Notes: generated by a model from the letters alone, not told the origin. Positions 34,041-44,109 are shown, counted from the first letter of the stretch. The stretch is DNA of 64,000 bases from Streptomyces jeddahensis (GCF_001642995.1 NZ_LOHS01000076.1:120277-184276), one strand, 5' to 3'. Numbers and translations: made by a program.

Positions 34041-35009
34041 ATGCGTGCACTCCTCGTGGTCAATCCGGCGGCAACCACCACCAGTGCACGGACACGTGAC
34101 GTGCTGATCCACGCACTCGCGAGCGAGATGAAGCTCGAGGCCGTCACCACGGAGTACCGCGGGCACGCCCGGGACGTCGGCCGGCAGGCCGCGGACAGCA
34201 CGGACGTCGACCTGGTCGTGGCGCTCGGCGGGGACGGCACGGTCAACGAGGTCGTCAACGGCCTGCTGCACCACGGCCCCGACCCGGACCGCCTCCCCCG
34301 CCTCGCCGTCGTCCCCGGCGGATCCACCAACGTCTTCGCGCGCGCCCTGGGCCTGCCGAACGACGCCGTGGAGGCCACGGGCGCGCTGCTCGACGCGTTG
34401 CGCGAGGGCAGCGAGCGCACGGTCGGCCTGGGTCTCGCGGCGGGCACCCCCGGCACCGCGGACGAGGCCCTCCCCGGGCGCTGGTTCACGTTCTGCGCAG
34501 GCCTCGGCTTCGACGCGAGCGTGATCGGCAGGGTGGAGCAGCAGCGGGAACGCGGCAGGCGCTCGACACACGCCCTGTACCTGCGCCAGGTGGTACGCCA
34601 GTTCCTCGACGAGCCGCACCGCCGACACGGCGCGATCACGCTGGAGCGGCCCGGCGAGGACCCGGTGACGGATCTTGTGCTGTCGATAGTCTGCAACACC
34701 TCACCGTGGACGTATCTGGGCAACCGCCCGGTGTACGCCTCCCCGAAGGCGTCGTTCGACAAGGGCCTGGACGTCCTGGGACTGAGCCGGCTGTCCACGG
34801 GCGCGGTAGCCCGGTATGCCACACAATTGCTTACTTCGTCCCCCGAGCGCGGCCCCCAGGGCAGGCACGCGGTCTCGCTGCACGACCTGACTGACTTCAC
34901 CTTGCATTCGAAGGTCCCACTGCCCCTTCAGATGGACGGTGACCATCTGGGACTACGGACGAGCGTGACGTTCACAGGCGTACGCCGTGCACTGCGTGTG
35001 ATTGTGTGA
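34041..35009 (+). CDS. Diacylglycerol kinase-family lipid kinase
   Basis: 322 residues, ATG at 34041. Catalytic domain of the DAGK/LCB family: ALLVVNPAATTTSART at the start, VALGGDGTVNEVVNGL (GGDGT nucleotide loop), VVPGGSTNVFARALG, and CNTSPWTYLGNRPVYASP in the C-terminal half. It probably phosphorylates diacylglycerol or a related lipid at the membrane. Conserved upstream of wblE in Streptomyces. Confidence 0.88.
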   Translation: MRALLVVNPAATTTSARTRDVLIHALASEMKLEAVTTEYRGHARDVGRQAADSTDVDLVVALGGDGTVNEVVNGLLHHGPDPDRLPRLAVVPGGSTNVFARALGLPNDAVEATGALLDALREGSERTVGLGLAAGTPGTADEALPGRWFTFCAGLGFDASVIGRVEQQRERGRRSTHALYLRQVVRQFLDEPHRRHGAITLERPGEDPVTDLVLSIVCNTSPWTYLGNRPVYASPKASFDKGLDVLGLSRLSTGAVARYATQLLTSSPERGPQGRHAVSLHDLTDFTLHSKVPLPLQMDGDHLGLRTSVTFTGVRRALRVIV

Positions 35010-35324
35010 GCGGAAGGGGCTAAAGTCCTTTCACTCGAACGTTTAGGCAGCGAACCACCCCATGGAAGTACGGCTGTGACCTAGTCGACACCAAGGAATC
35101 AAAAAAAACTTCCCGTAGGGGGTTGTATCCGCCGCCGAGGTTTGCGAATCTCTACATGGCGCTCGCGACGGTCGCACCACCGGCCCCACAGAGAGCCCGA
35201 ATCCCTCCTCAAACATCAGGACCACGCCGGGAACCTGGCGGTAGGCCCTTCACTTGTTGAGGGTTTCGTGAAAGCGTTCACATTCACAAGCAACCTGCAC
35301 GTAATACCAAGAGAGGTAGCAGCC
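35010..35324 (+). promoter_or_regulatory. wblE upstream region
   Basis: 315 nt with no gene. It has an A-rich stretch (aaaaaaaac near 35100) unusual for the genome and a GAGAGG ribosome site before the ATG at 35325. It should hold the wblE promoter(s). I saw no confident -35/-10 pair. Confidence 0.35.
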
Positions 35325-35582
35325 ATGGACTGGCGTCACAACGCCGTTTGCCGCGAGGAAGACCCCGAGCTGTTCTTCCCCATCGGCAACACCGGTCCTG
35401 CGCTGCTGCAGATCGAGGAAGCCAAGGCCGTCTGCCGTCGCTGCCCCGTTGTTGAGCAGTGCCTGCAGTGGGCGCTCGAGTCCGGCCAGGACTCCGGTGT
35501 CTGGGGTGGCCTCAGCGAGGACGAGCGTCGCGCTATGAAGCGCCGCGCCGCCCGCAACCGGGCGCGCCAGGCCAGCGCCTGA
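35325..35582 (+). CDS. wblE: WhiB-family iron-sulfur regulator WblE
   Basis: 85 residues, ATG at 35325. WhiB signatures: Cys9 (HNAVC), Cys37/Cys40/Cys46 (CRRCPVVEQC) for one [4Fe-4S], the turn SGVWGGLSEDERR and a basic C-terminal tail (KRRAARNRARQ) for DNA contact. WblE (WhiB1-like) works with the housekeeping sigma factor and senses nitric oxide in relatives. A perfect 16-bp terminator follows. Confidence 0.95.
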   Translation: MDWRHNAVCREEDPELFFPIGNTGPALLQIEEAKAVCRRCPVVEQCLQWALESGQDSGVWGGLSEDERRAMKRRAARNRARQASA

Positions 35583-35713
35583 CGCCCACGCCCCGTACGA
35601 GCCTGGGCCCGGCGGCGCGTACAGCGAGTACGCATCTCCCGCCCCCGAGCCGCAGCGCGCAGTATCTCCGCTCCACTCCAGGCCCGCCCGGGTGGTGCCC
35701 CGAAGCAGCGTGA

Positions 35714-35748
35714 AGTGAGCCCCGGACCGAATCGGTCCGGGGCTCACT
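35714..35748. terminator. Bidirectional terminator between wblE and the sensor kinase
   Basis: AGTGAGCCCCGGACCG (35714-35729), loop AAT, CGGTCCGGGGCTCACT (35733-35748) form a perfect 16-bp stem between convergent genes. Confidence 0.85.
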
Positions 35749-35830
35749 GCTGTGCCGGCCTGGTCTGCCGCCGCTGGAACGGACCGCCGGAACGAGCTGC
35801 GGCCCGCCTGCTTCTCGGTGCGGCCCCCGG

Positions 35831-37345
35831 CTACTTCTCGGTGCGGCCCGCTCTGTTCGGCGCGGAGCGGCTGCTTCTCGCGTGGACCGGGATGTCCAGG
35901 ATCACCTGGGTGCCGCGCTCGGGAGCCGGAACCATGTCGAAGGTCCCGCCCAGCTCGCCCTCGACCAGGGTGCGGACGATCTGCAGCCCCAGGTTTCCGG
36001 ACCGCTGCGGATCGAAGCCCTCGGGCAGGCCGACACCGTTGTCCTGGACGGTGATCAGCAGCCGGGACTCGCGTGTGGTGCCGCCGCGTACCGCCGACAC
36101 CTCGACCGTGCCGTGGTCGCCCGGGCGGAAGCCGTGTTCCAGGGCGTTCTGCAGGACCTCGGTGAGGACCATGGACAGCGGGGTCGCGACCTCGGCGTCC
36201 AGGATCCCGAAGCGGCCGGTACGACGGCCGGTGACCTTGCCGGGTGAGATCTCCGCGACCATCGCCAGCACACGGTCGGCGATCTCGTCGAACTCCACAC
36301 GCTCGTCGAGGTTCTGGGAGAGCGTCTCGTGGACGATGGCGATGGAGCCGACGCGGCGCACGGCCTCCTCCAGCGCCTCGCGGCCCCGCTCGGACTCGAT
36401 ACGGCGGGCCTGCAGCCGCAGCAGGGCGGCGACGGTCTGCAGATTGTTCTTCACCCGGTGGTGGATCTCCCGGATGGTCGCGTCCTTGGTCATCAACTCG
36501 CGCTCGCGGCGGCGCAGTTCGGTGACGTCGCGCAGCAGGACCAGCGAACCGATGCGGGTGCCCTTGGGCTTGAGCGGGATCGCCCGGACCTGGATGACGC
36601 CGTCGTTGCCCTCGATCTCGAACTCGCGCGGCGCCCAGCCGCTGGCGACCTTGGACAGGGCCTCGTCCACGGGACGGCGGGACGGGGCGAGTTCGGCGGT
36701 CGTCGTGCCGAGGTGGTGGCCGACGAGGTCGACGGCGAGACCGAGGCGGTGGTACGCGGACAGGGCGTTCGGTGAGGCGTACTGGACGATGCCGTCCGCG
36801 TCGAGCCTGATGAGGCCGTCGCCGACGCGCGGCGAGGCGTCCATGTCGACCTGCTGGTCGGGGAACGGGAAAGCCCCGGCGGCGATCATCTGGGCCAGGT
36901 CGGATGCGCTCTGGAGATACGTGAGTTCGAGGCGGGAGGGCGTGCGGACGGTGAGCAGGTTGGTGTTGCGGGCGATGACACCGAGGACGCGGCCCTCCCG
37001 GCGTACGGGGATCGACTCGACCCGTACCGGCACCTCCTCGCGCCACTCCGGGTCGCCCTCGCGCACGATGCGGCCCTCGTCGAGCGCGACGTCCAGGAGG
37101 GGGCGGCGGCCGCGCGGGACGAGGTGGCCGACCATGTCGTCCTGGTACGAGGTGGGGCCGGTGTTGGGCCGCATCTGGGCCACCGACACATAGCGCGTGC
37201 CGTCCCGGGTGGGCACCCACAGGACGAGGTCGGCGAAGGACAGGTCGGAGAGCAGCTGCCACTCCGAGACCAGCAGATGCAGCCACTCGAGATCCGTGTC
37301 GGAGAGGGCTGTGTGCTGGCGTACGAGCTCGTTCATGGAGGGCAC
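35831..37345 (-). CDS. Sensor histidine kinase (GAF_4/PAS, HisKA_2, HATPase)
   Basis: 504 residues from the GTG at 37345, or 501 from ATG 37336. N-terminal ~170 residues are an HPF/GAF-like sensor (MNELVRQHTALSDTDLEWLH). A PAS domain covers ~170-285 (LIRLDADGIVQYASPNALSA). The HisKA_2 dimer helix holds the phospho-His in REIHHRVKNNLQTVAALLRL. The HATPase has N-box VLQNALEHGF and DNGVGLPEGF. No transmembrane helices are evident, so it is cytoplasmic. No response regulator is adjacent, so the partner is elsewhere. Confidence 0.9.
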   Translation of the reverse strand: MPSMNELVRQHTALSDTDLEWLHLLVSEWQLLSDLSFADLVLWVPTRDGTRYVSVAQMRPNTGPTSYQDDMVGHLVPRGRRPLLDVALDEGRIVREGDPEWREEVPVRVESIPVRREGRVLGVIARNTNLLTVRTPSRLELTYLQSASDLAQMIAAGAFPFPDQQVDMDASPRVGDGLIRLDADGIVQYASPNALSAYHRLGLAVDLVGHHLGTTTAELAPSRRPVDEALSKVASGWAPREFEIEGNDGVIQVRAIPLKPKGTRIGSLVLLRDVTELRRRERELMTKDATIREIHHRVKNNLQTVAALLRLQARRIESERGREALEEAVRRVGSIAIVHETLSQNLDERVEFDEIADRVLAMVAEISPGKVTGRRTGRFGILDAEVATPLSMVLTEVLQNALEHGFRPGDHGTVEVSAVRGGTTRESRLLITVQDNGVGLPEGFDPQRSGNLGLQIVRTLVEGELGGTFDMVPAPERGTQVILDIPVHARSSRSAPNRAGRTEK

Positions 37346-37737
37346 GTCTGCGAGCGTACCTGGCCCGATCGGGTGCCGATGACCTGCGCCCGGCGCAGCT
37401 CAGCGGGCCCGGAGACACCCGCGGGCCGCGGCGCTGGAAGGGACCCTCAACCCTCCCGGCACCGCAGCCCGGAGCAATACCGGCCGGCGGGTGTGCGGTC
37501 CCGGACGGCCGAGGATGAGGAGCCGGAGCAGTCAGGGCAGAGAGCCCGGTTCCTCGGTCCGCCTTCCTGTGCGGGGAGGGCGGAGGTTCAATCCGAATTC
37601 TGGACTAGACCACAATCGGATGTCCATGCGTTGGGGAATGTCAGTTGGTGTCGATTTCTCGAACATGCCACATGAACGGCTCCGACACTCCCACACATTG
37701 CACGGATGCCGGGGCCATCCGGTTCAGGAGACCTGGC
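37346..37737. other. Intergenic region without a recognisable gene
   Basis: 392 nt upstream of the sensor kinase and downstream of the SIS-domain gene. I see no convincing CDS, RNA or terminator. Confidence 0.4.
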
Positions 37738-38835
37738 TCAGCGGGTCTCCGTCACCTTCGCCAGGGCGCGCGGGGCGTCCGGGTCCTGGCCGCGGGCGAT
37801 CGTCACCTCGTACGCGAGGAGCTGCAGGGGGATGATCTCCAGGATCGGCTGGACCTCCTCGGCCACGCTCTCGGTCGGCAGGACGAAACCCGCTGACGCC
37901 TGCTCGACCTGGGCCTGCGGGCCGATCACCACGAGGTCGGCGCCGCGTCCGCGCAGCCGGTCGAGGACGGGCTGGAGGGCCTCGCCGCCCTTGCCGTCGG
38001 TCACCACCGCGATGACCGGGGAGATGTTGTCGACCATGGCGAGCGGGCCGTGCAGGAGGTCGGCTCCGGAGTACGACAGGGCCGGGATGTAGCTCGTCTC
38101 CATCAGCTTGAGCGCGGCTTCCTTCGCCGTCGGATAGCCGTAGCCGCGGGAGGTGATCACCATGCGTTCGGCGAAGCGGTAGCGGGAGGCGAGCGCCCTG
38201 ACCTCGTCGTGGCGGGCCAGCAGCTTCTCGGCGAGGTCGGGCAGGGGGTTGGCCGCCGAGCCGTCGCCGCCGCGCAGGCCCTCGACGAAGAGATAGAGGG
38301 CGAGGAGCGATGCCGTGTACGTCTTGGTCGCGGGGAGCGCCTTCTCCGGGCCCGCCATGATGTCGATGTGGTACTCCGAGACCGCCGCCAGCGCCGAGTC
38401 GGGGTTGTTGGTGACGGCGACCGTGATGGCCCCGGCCTCGCGGGCGGCCTTCGTGGAGGCCACGAGGTCCGGCGAGCCACCGGACTGGCTGACGGTGACG
38501 ACGAGGACGTCGGTCAGGTCCTGGCGCGCGCCGTACGCGGTGGTCGTGGACATGGAGGTCAGGCCGCAGGGGATGCCGAGCCGGATTTCCAGCAGGTACT
38601 TGGCGTACAGCGCGGCGTTGTCCGAGGTGCCGCGGGCGGTGAGCAGGACGAAGCGGGGCTTCTTGGCCGCGATCTGCTCGGCGACCTCGCGGATCCTGGG
38701 GGCGCCGGACTCGAGGATGCGGCGCAGCACCTCGGGCTGCTCGGCCATCTCACGGGACATGATCCGGCCTGGCTGCTCGCTCTGCGGGCCGGCGGCGGTC
38801 TTGGCGGTCATGCGGGCCTCCAGGGGCGGTTTCAC
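37738..38835 (-). CDS. SIS-domain aminosugar protein (glucosamine-6-phosphate deaminase/isomerase-like)
   Basis: 365 residues, start near 38835. Two SIS domains: first with LLTARGTSDNAALYAKYLLE and VSQSGGSPDLVASTKAA, second with MVITSRGYGYPTAKEAALKL. This is the AgaS/GlmS-C-like family that isomerises or deaminates phosphorylated aminosugars; it lacks the glutaminase half of GlmS. It sits next to the das cluster and has a near-perfect dre 12 nt upstream, so DasR should repress it. Confidence 0.85.
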   Translation of the reverse strand: MKPPLEARMTAKTAAGPQSEQPGRIMSREMAEQPEVLRRILESGAPRIREVAEQIAAKKPRFVLLTARGTSDNAALYAKYLLEIRLGIPCGLTSMSTTTAYGARQDLTDVLVVTVSQSGGSPDLVASTKAAREAGAITVAVTNNPDSALAAVSEYHIDIMAGPEKALPATKTYTASLLALYLFVEGLRGGDGSAANPLPDLAEKLLARHDEVRALASRYRFAERMVITSRGYGYPTAKEAALKLMETSYIPALSYSGADLLHGPLAMVDNISPVIAVVTDGKGGEALQPVLDRLRGRGADLVVIGPQAQVEQASAGFVLPTESVAEEVQPILEIIPLQLLAYEVTIARGQDPDAPRALAKVTETR

Positions 38836-39237
38836 TTGCCTTGTCCATGAAGTGGTCTATACCACTTCATGGTACCAGGGATGGGCTGGGCTGCCGCCCG
38901 TGGTTTGCGCACGGCGCAGGTGCGCACAGGTACGGCGAGGGGCGCCCGCCGTCGTTGTGTTGTGCCCACCCGTTCCGCCCTGCGGAACGATTGCCCACAA
39001 CGGTGGCGGCGCGGTTGCCCACGACGGTCAGCGGCTCGCGCCGCACAACGGTGAGACCCGCAGGCGCCGTACGGCCGAAGGGGACGTGGCGGGGTGTGCG
39101 CCCGCAGCGGCTGGCGCAAAGTGTGGTCTTACCCGGCGACGTAGGGTTCGGCGCCAGACCGAGGACGTACACCCCGGCGCGGCCCCGACCCACCCACCGG
39201 CAGTGGCGAACCACCCAACGGCCGCAGGTGCGGGACG
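38836..39237. other. Spacer between SIS-domain gene and dasD
   Basis: 402 nt. Besides the dre at 38851-38866 it holds degenerate repeats of CACAACGGT / CACGACGGT between about 38990 and 39055 (three copies). No gene. Confidence 0.4.
38851..38866. promoter_or_regulatory. dre site (DasR operator) upstream of the SIS-domain gene
   Basis: AGTGGTCTATACCACT matches the DasR consensus ACTGGTCTAGACCAGT with two half-site substitutions that keep the palindrome. The arms extend to ATGAAGTGGT/ACCACTTCAT (38848-38871). Confidence 0.85.
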
Positions 39238-40743
39238 TCAGGCCCCCGACGCGATGACCTCCGCCGCTGCCCGTCCGCACACCCGGGCCGCGCCATGTGT
39301 GGCGATGTGGAGGGCACCCCGCGGTGGGGCCTGCGGGACGCCCATCTCGACCACGATGGTGTCGGGCCGGGCGGCCAGCAGCGTGTCGAGGGCGGCCGAC
39401 ATCCACGGATGCCGGTGCTCGTCGCGGACGACGGCGACGATGCGGCGCGAGCCCGCGGCCCGCAGCACCCCCTCCCCCGCGCCCGGAGCGGACCAGCTCC
39501 CCGTCTCCGTACCGGGCAGGAGCCGCGCCAGTTCCGCCGCCAGTCCCCACGGCGTCTCGTCCCCGACCGCGATGTTCGCGACGGGGGTGAGCGCGGCGAC
39601 ATACGGAGCCGAGGTGACCGGCGTGTACGCCTCGGACCGCGTCAGAGTGAGCGCGCGGCGGGCCGCGACCAGGCCGATCTCCCGGTCGGCGCGGGAGCCC
39701 GCCTCCGTCCACCGCGCCAGCTCCCGCACACGCGCGGCCGCGTCCGCGAGGCGTTCCTCGGGCAGCTCCCCGGCGCGTACCGCCTCGACGAGCGCGTCGC
39801 GCAGCCGCAGCACCGTGTCGTCGTCCGCGAGCCCGCCGCCCACGCAGATGGCGTCGGCGCCCGCGGCGATGGCGAGGACGCTGCCGTGCTCGATGCCGTA
39901 CGTCGAGGCGATGGCCTGCATCTCGATGCCGTCGGTGACGATGAGCCCGTCGTAACCCAGCTCCTCGCGCAGCAGGCCGGTCAGGATGCGGCGGGAGAGC
40001 GTCGCGGGGCGCTCCGGATCCAGAGCCGGTACGAGGATGTGGGCGCTCATCACCGCCCGCGTGCCCGCCGCGATCGCGGCCCGGAACGGGACGAGTTCGC
40101 GGGCGTGCAGCGTGTCGAGGTCGGCGTCGATGCGCGGCAGCGCGTGGTGTGAGTCGACCGCGGTGTCGCCGTGCCCCGGGAAGTGCTTGGTGCAGGCGGC
40201 GACCCCGGCGGACTGCAGCCCCTCGACGTACGCGGCGGTGTGCCGGGCCGTGAGGGCGGTGTCGGCGCCGAAGGAGCGTACGCCGATGACGGGGTTGGCC
40301 GGGTCGGAGTTGATGTCGGCGGACGGCGCCCAGTTGAGGTTGACGCCGCAGGCGGCGAGGCGGCGGCCGAGCTCGGCGGCCACATCGCGGGTCAGGTGGA
40401 CGTCGTCCACCGCGCCGAGTGCGTGGTTGCCGGGGAACGAGGAGCCGGTGCGCACCTCGAGCCGGGTGACGTCGCCGCCCTCCTCGTCGATGGCGACGAG
40501 GATGTCGTCGCGCTCGGCGCGCAACTGGGCGGTGAGCGCGGCGAGCTGCTCGGGCGAGGCGATGTTGCGGCCGAACAGGCCGACCGACGCCAGGCCTTCG
40601 CCGAGCCTGCGCAGCAGCCAGTCGGGGGCGCTGGTGCCGGTGAAGCCGGGCTGGAGGACGGTGAGCGCGTCGCGCGTCAGGCCATCGGTCTTCGCATGGG
40701 ACGCAGCCGTGCCGCGGGCGAGAGTCGTCATGTGCGGAGTCAT
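39238..40743 (-). CDS. dasD: Beta-N-acetylglucosaminidase (GH3) DasD
   Basis: 501 residues. The ATG at 40743 overlaps the dasC stop (ATGA). GH3 NagZ-type: GLFGRNIASPEQLAALTAQL, KHFPGHGDTAVDSHHALPRI (the GH3 His loop) and the nucleophile Asp in LIVTDGIEMQAIA. It cleaves GlcNAc from chitooligosaccharides brought in by DasABC. No signal peptide, so it is cytoplasmic. Confidence 0.92.
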   Translation of the reverse strand: MTPHMTTLARGTAASHAKTDGLTRDALTVLQPGFTGTSAPDWLLRRLGEGLASVGLFGRNIASPEQLAALTAQLRAERDDILVAIDEEGGDVTRLEVRTGSSFPGNHALGAVDDVHLTRDVAAELGRRLAACGVNLNWAPSADINSDPANPVIGVRSFGADTALTARHTAAYVEGLQSAGVAACTKHFPGHGDTAVDSHHALPRIDADLDTLHARELVPFRAAIAAGTRAVMSAHILVPALDPERPATLSRRILTGLLREELGYDGLIVTDGIEMQAIASTYGIEHGSVLAIAAGADAICVGGGLADDDTVLRLRDALVEAVRAGELPEERLADAAARVRELARWTEAGSRADREIGLVAARRALTLTRSEAYTPVTSAPYVAALTPVANIAVGDETPWGLAAELARLLPGTETGSWSAPGAGEGVLRAAGSRRIVAVVRDEHRHPWMSAALDTLLAARPDTIVVEMGVPQAPPRGALHIATHGAARVCGRAAAEVIASGA

Positions 40744-41618
40744 CCCTTTACTGCGCCGGAGGTCAGGCCCGCGGCCATCTTCTTCTGGACGAGCATGAAG
40801 AAGACGACGACCGGGATGGCGATGAGCGTGGAGGCGGCCATCAGCGCGCCGTAGTCGGTGCCGCGCGAGGTGCTGAAGTTCATCAGCCACACGTTCAGCG
40901 TGTACTTGTCGTTGTCCTGGAGCACGACGTACGCCAGCAGGTACTCGTTCCACGCGTTGATGAGCGCGAAGATCGAGGCGGCCGCGAGACCGGGGGCGAG
41001 CAGCGGGAAGATCACTCGCCAGAAGGCGCCCATCCGGCTGCAGCCGTCCACCATCGCGGACTCCTCCAGCTCCTTGGGGATGTTGACCACGAAGCCGCGG
41101 ATCATCCAGGTGGCGAAGGGCAGAGTGGAGACCAGGTAGACGACGATGACGCCCCAGTACTCGTTGAGCCCGCCGAGCTCGTTGAGCTGGAGGTACAGGG
41201 GGATGAGGAGCGCGGTGGGCGGCAGCAGCTGCACCACGAGGAGCACGATCATGAAGGCCTTGCGGCCCGCGAACTGGAAGCGGCCGATCGCGAAGGCGGC
41301 GATCGTCGCCATGAGCATCGCGCCGGCCACCGCGGTGACGCAGATGATCAGGCTCGACTGGATCGCCGTGCCGAAGTTCGGCGCGGCGATGGCGCGCTGG
41401 AAGTTGTCGAGCGTGACCGAGTCGGGCCACAGCTTCTGGTCGTAGCTGCGGATCTCCTGGTTGGGCCGCAGGGCGCTGACCACCAGCCAGTAGACCGGGA
41501 AGGCCATCGCCACGAAGGCGACCAGGCCGACGACGTTGTAGACGTGCCTGCTCTTCTTCTTGCGGTCGGGGCGGTACGCAGGGGTCGGGCCCGGGCGCGT
41601 GGGGGCGGTGACGCTCAC
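40740..41618 (-). CDS. dasC: Chitobiose ABC transporter permease DasC
   Basis: 292 residues, GTG at 41618 overlapping the dasB stop (GTGA). Six transmembrane helices; EAA loop IPKELEESAMVDGCSRMGAF; C-terminal QKKMAAGLTSGAVKG typical of carbohydrate-uptake-1 permeases. With DasB it forms the channel for chitobiose. The ATPase MsiK is encoded elsewhere in Streptomyces. Confidence 0.93.
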   Translation of the reverse strand: MSVTAPTRPGPTPAYRPDRKKKSRHVYNVVGLVAFVAMAFPVYWLVVSALRPNQEIRSYDQKLWPDSVTLDNFQRAIAAPNFGTAIQSSLIICVTAVAGAMLMATIAAFAIGRFQFAGRKAFMIVLLVVQLLPPTALLIPLYLQLNELGGLNEYWGVIVVYLVSTLPFATWMIRGFVVNIPKELEESAMVDGCSRMGAFWRVIFPLLAPGLAAASIFALINAWNEYLLAYVVLQDNDKYTLNVWLMNFSTSRGTDYGALMAASTLIAIPVVVFFMLVQKKMAAGLTSGAVKG

Positions 41619-42676
41619 TCGACCTCTCCGATCTTGAGGAGCTGGCGCAGGTAGTACACGGCCACGCCGGACAGCAGCAGGACCGTGATGAGCGAGATGG
41701 CGGCGCCCTGGCTGAAGGAGTTGGACTCGAAGGCCTTCTCGTACGAGTAGAGGCCGAGCAGGTTGTACTCCGGCTCCGGCTTGTTGCCGCGCATCAGGAA
41801 GACCTGGCCGAAGACGTTGAAGTCCCAGATCACCGAGAGCGTGGCGACCATCTGGAAGACGGGCTTGATCACCGGCCAGGTGACATAGCGGAAGACGCCG
41901 GCGGCACCGGCCCCGTCGAGGGCTGCCGCTTCCTCCAGTTCCTTGGGAACCTGGGTGAGCGCGGCGTACAGCGTGATGGCGACGAACGGGATCGCTCCCC
42001 AGACGACGACCGCGCCGATCATCAGGAAGCCCTGCTTCGGGTCGAGCCACCAGTTGTGGCCGCGGAAGTCGAGGCCCAGGTACTTGGTCAGCACCATGTT
42101 GACCACGCCGTAGTCGGAGTCCGCGAACCAGCGGAAGATCGAGGTGGCCACGAGCAGCGGCAGGGACCAGGCCGCGACGAGGGCGCCGGTGAGGGCGAGT
42201 CGTACCCAGTTCGTCATGCGCTGCATGGCCTGGGCGAGGAAGAGCCCGATCCCCATGGTGGCCACGACGCAGGCGACCATGAACAGCAGGGTGCGCCAGA
42301 CGACGTCCCAGAACTCGCCGTCGCCGAGGATGTTGGTGAACTGCTCGAAGCCCACCCAGGGTGCGGGATCCCCGGTCCACAGTTCGCGGCGGCCGACGTC
42401 CTGGAAGGACATGATCACGGTCTTGATCAGGGGCCAGACGAACACGGCGGCGATCGCGACGAACGCGGGGGCTATCAGGAGGTAGGGCAGGAGAGCCCCG
42501 GCGTTTCTCTTCCCGCGTATCCCGGCGCCTGCGGGGCTCGGCGTCGAGCCCGTGCTGCTCGGGGTCGCGACGCCGGGGACGGATACTCCGTCTGCGGGGC
42601 CGGGCGCGGGCCGTTCCCCGGGCTGACGAAGGCCGGGAACCGGGGGCTCGGCTGCTTTCATGTCGGCGGCACTCAC
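41615..42676 (-). CDS. dasB: Chitobiose ABC transporter permease DasB
   Basis: 353 residues from the GTG at 42676 (an ATG at 42661 is an alternative). A Pro-rich cytoplasmic N-terminus of ~60 residues precedes six membrane helices starting LLPYLLIAPAFVAIAAVFVW. EAA loop VPKELEEAAALDGAGAAGVF. Pairs with DasC. Confidence 0.93.
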   Translation of the reverse strand: MSAADMKAAEPPVPGLRQPGERPAPGPADGVSVPGVATPSSTGSTPSPAGAGIRGKRNAGALLPYLLIAPAFVAIAAVFVWPLIKTVIMSFQDVGRRELWTGDPAPWVGFEQFTNILGDGEFWDVVWRTLLFMVACVVATMGIGLFLAQAMQRMTNWVRLALTGALVAAWSLPLLVATSIFRWFADSDYGVVNMVLTKYLGLDFRGHNWWLDPKQGFLMIGAVVVWGAIPFVAITLYAALTQVPKELEEAAALDGAGAAGVFRYVTWPVIKPVFQMVATLSVIWDFNVFGQVFLMRGNKPEPEYNLLGLYSYEKAFESNSFSQGAAISLITVLLLSGVAVYYLRQLLKIGEVE

Positions 42677-42807
42677 TGTGCTGGCCTTCCGTTCGAACCG
42701 GTAACCGGGAGGCGGGGGGCGGCGGTCTCCGTGGCGGGTCCGCCGCCCCCGACAGGGCGATCAGGGGTCTCACGAGGCCGGGAGGCGGCCTCGCCGAGGT
42801 CCGAGGG

Positions 42808-44109
42808 TCAGGAGGCCTCGTTGATCAGCTCGTCGATCTCCGCGTCCGCGGCCTTGGTGGCGTCCTCGACCGACGTGCCCTTGAGGATGTCGAGCAGCAT
42901 CAGCTCGATCGTTTCCTTCTTCTCGACCGCGGCCCAGCCCGGCGCGATGGGCGTGAACCAGGCGTCGGGCACCGCGTTGGCGATCGGCGCCGTCGACGCC
43001 TTGCTCTTCAGCGGCTCCAGCTGCTTGGTGTTGTTCGGCAGGATGTCCTTGGCCGCGAGGGCCGCCTCCGACTTCTCGTTGGTGAAGAGGGAGATCCAGT
43101 ACTCCGCCAGGTCCTGGTTCTCGGACTTGGAGATGGTGGCCAGGTCGGAGCCGCCGATGAAGGACGGCAGCGCCTTGCCGTTCGGGCCGGGCATGCCCGC
43201 GGTGCCGATCTTGTCCTTCAGCTTCGGGTTGCCGTTCGCGTTGCCGTCGACGACGCTGCCGGCCTCCCAGCCGTTGCCGTAGAGCATGGCCGCCTTCTCG
43301 TTGGCCATGACGTTGGCGTGGTCCTGCTCGTCCTTCGTCTGGTCACCGTGGTTGTACTTCTTGACCAGGTCGATGAAGTGCTGGATGCCTTCCTGTGCCT
43401 CGGGCGAGGAGAGGGTGGCCTTCCACTTCTTCGAGGACTCGTCGTACTCGGCGATCTGGCCGCCGTACGCGGCGACGTACGACATGGCGGCGTACCAGTA
43501 GCGGCCGGGGAGGTAGAGGGCGGAGAACGCCTTGTCCTTCTTGCCGTACTTCGACTGGACCTTGTCCAGGGCCTTCGTCAGCGCGTCCTCGGTCGTCGGG
43601 AGCGTGTCGCTGCCGGTCGCGCCCTTGAACATGTCCTTGTTGTAGATGGCCACGCGCGCACCGGCGTAGTACGGCACGCAGTAGAGCTTGCCCTCGTAGC
43701 TGCAGGTGTCCTTGAGGCCCTTGATCCAGGTGTCGGAGTTGTCGTACTTCTTCGGGTCGATCTCGCCGAGAGCGCCGTTGAGGATGTACGTCATGGTCTC
43801 GGTGTTGCCGAGCTCGACCACGTCCGGGAACTTGTCGCCGGCCAGGGCCGCGTCGAGCTTCTTGGTCTTGTCCGCCCACTGCTGGTACTGGACGTTGACC
43901 TTGACCCCCGGGTACTTCTTGCTGAACGCGGTGTTGGCCTGCTTCACGAGTTCGGGCCAGGTGCTCTGGGCGTCCACCATGAGCCAGACGGTCAGGGTGC
44001 CCTTGCGGTCCTTCGGGTCCTTCGCGGCCTCACCGCCGGACCCCCCGCACGCCGCGACCGAGGCCATCATCGTCGCTGCGCCGACCGCAGCTATCAGCTT
44101 GCGCTTCAC
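42808..44109 (-). CDS. dasA: Chitobiose-binding lipoprotein DasA
   Basis: 433 residues, GTG at 44109 with GGAGG upstream (a longer frame adds residues before a clear signal peptide, so rejected). Lipobox ASVAACGGS with lipidated Cys21. Family 1 sugar-binding fold. DasA binds chitobiose and links chitin breakdown to development in Streptomyces. Transcribed divergently from dasR with two dre-like sites upstream. Confidence 0.93.
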   Translation of the reverse strand: MKRKLIAAVGAATMMASVAACGGSGGEAAKDPKDRKGTLTVWLMVDAQSTWPELVKQANTAFSKKYPGVKVNVQYQQWADKTKKLDAALAGDKFPDVVELGNTETMTYILNGALGEIDPKKYDNSDTWIKGLKDTCSYEGKLYCVPYYAGARVAIYNKDMFKGATGSDTLPTTEDALTKALDKVQSKYGKKDKAFSALYLPGRYWYAAMSYVAAYGGQIAEYDESSKKWKATLSSPEAQEGIQHFIDLVKKYNHGDQTKDEQDHANVMANEKAAMLYGNGWEAGSVVDGNANGNPKLKDKIGTAGMPGPNGKALPSFIGGSDLATISKSENQDLAEYWISLFTNEKSEAALAAKDILPNNTKQLEPLKSKASTAPIANAVPDAWFTPIAPGWAAVEKKETIELMLLDILKGTSVEDATKAADAEIDELINEAS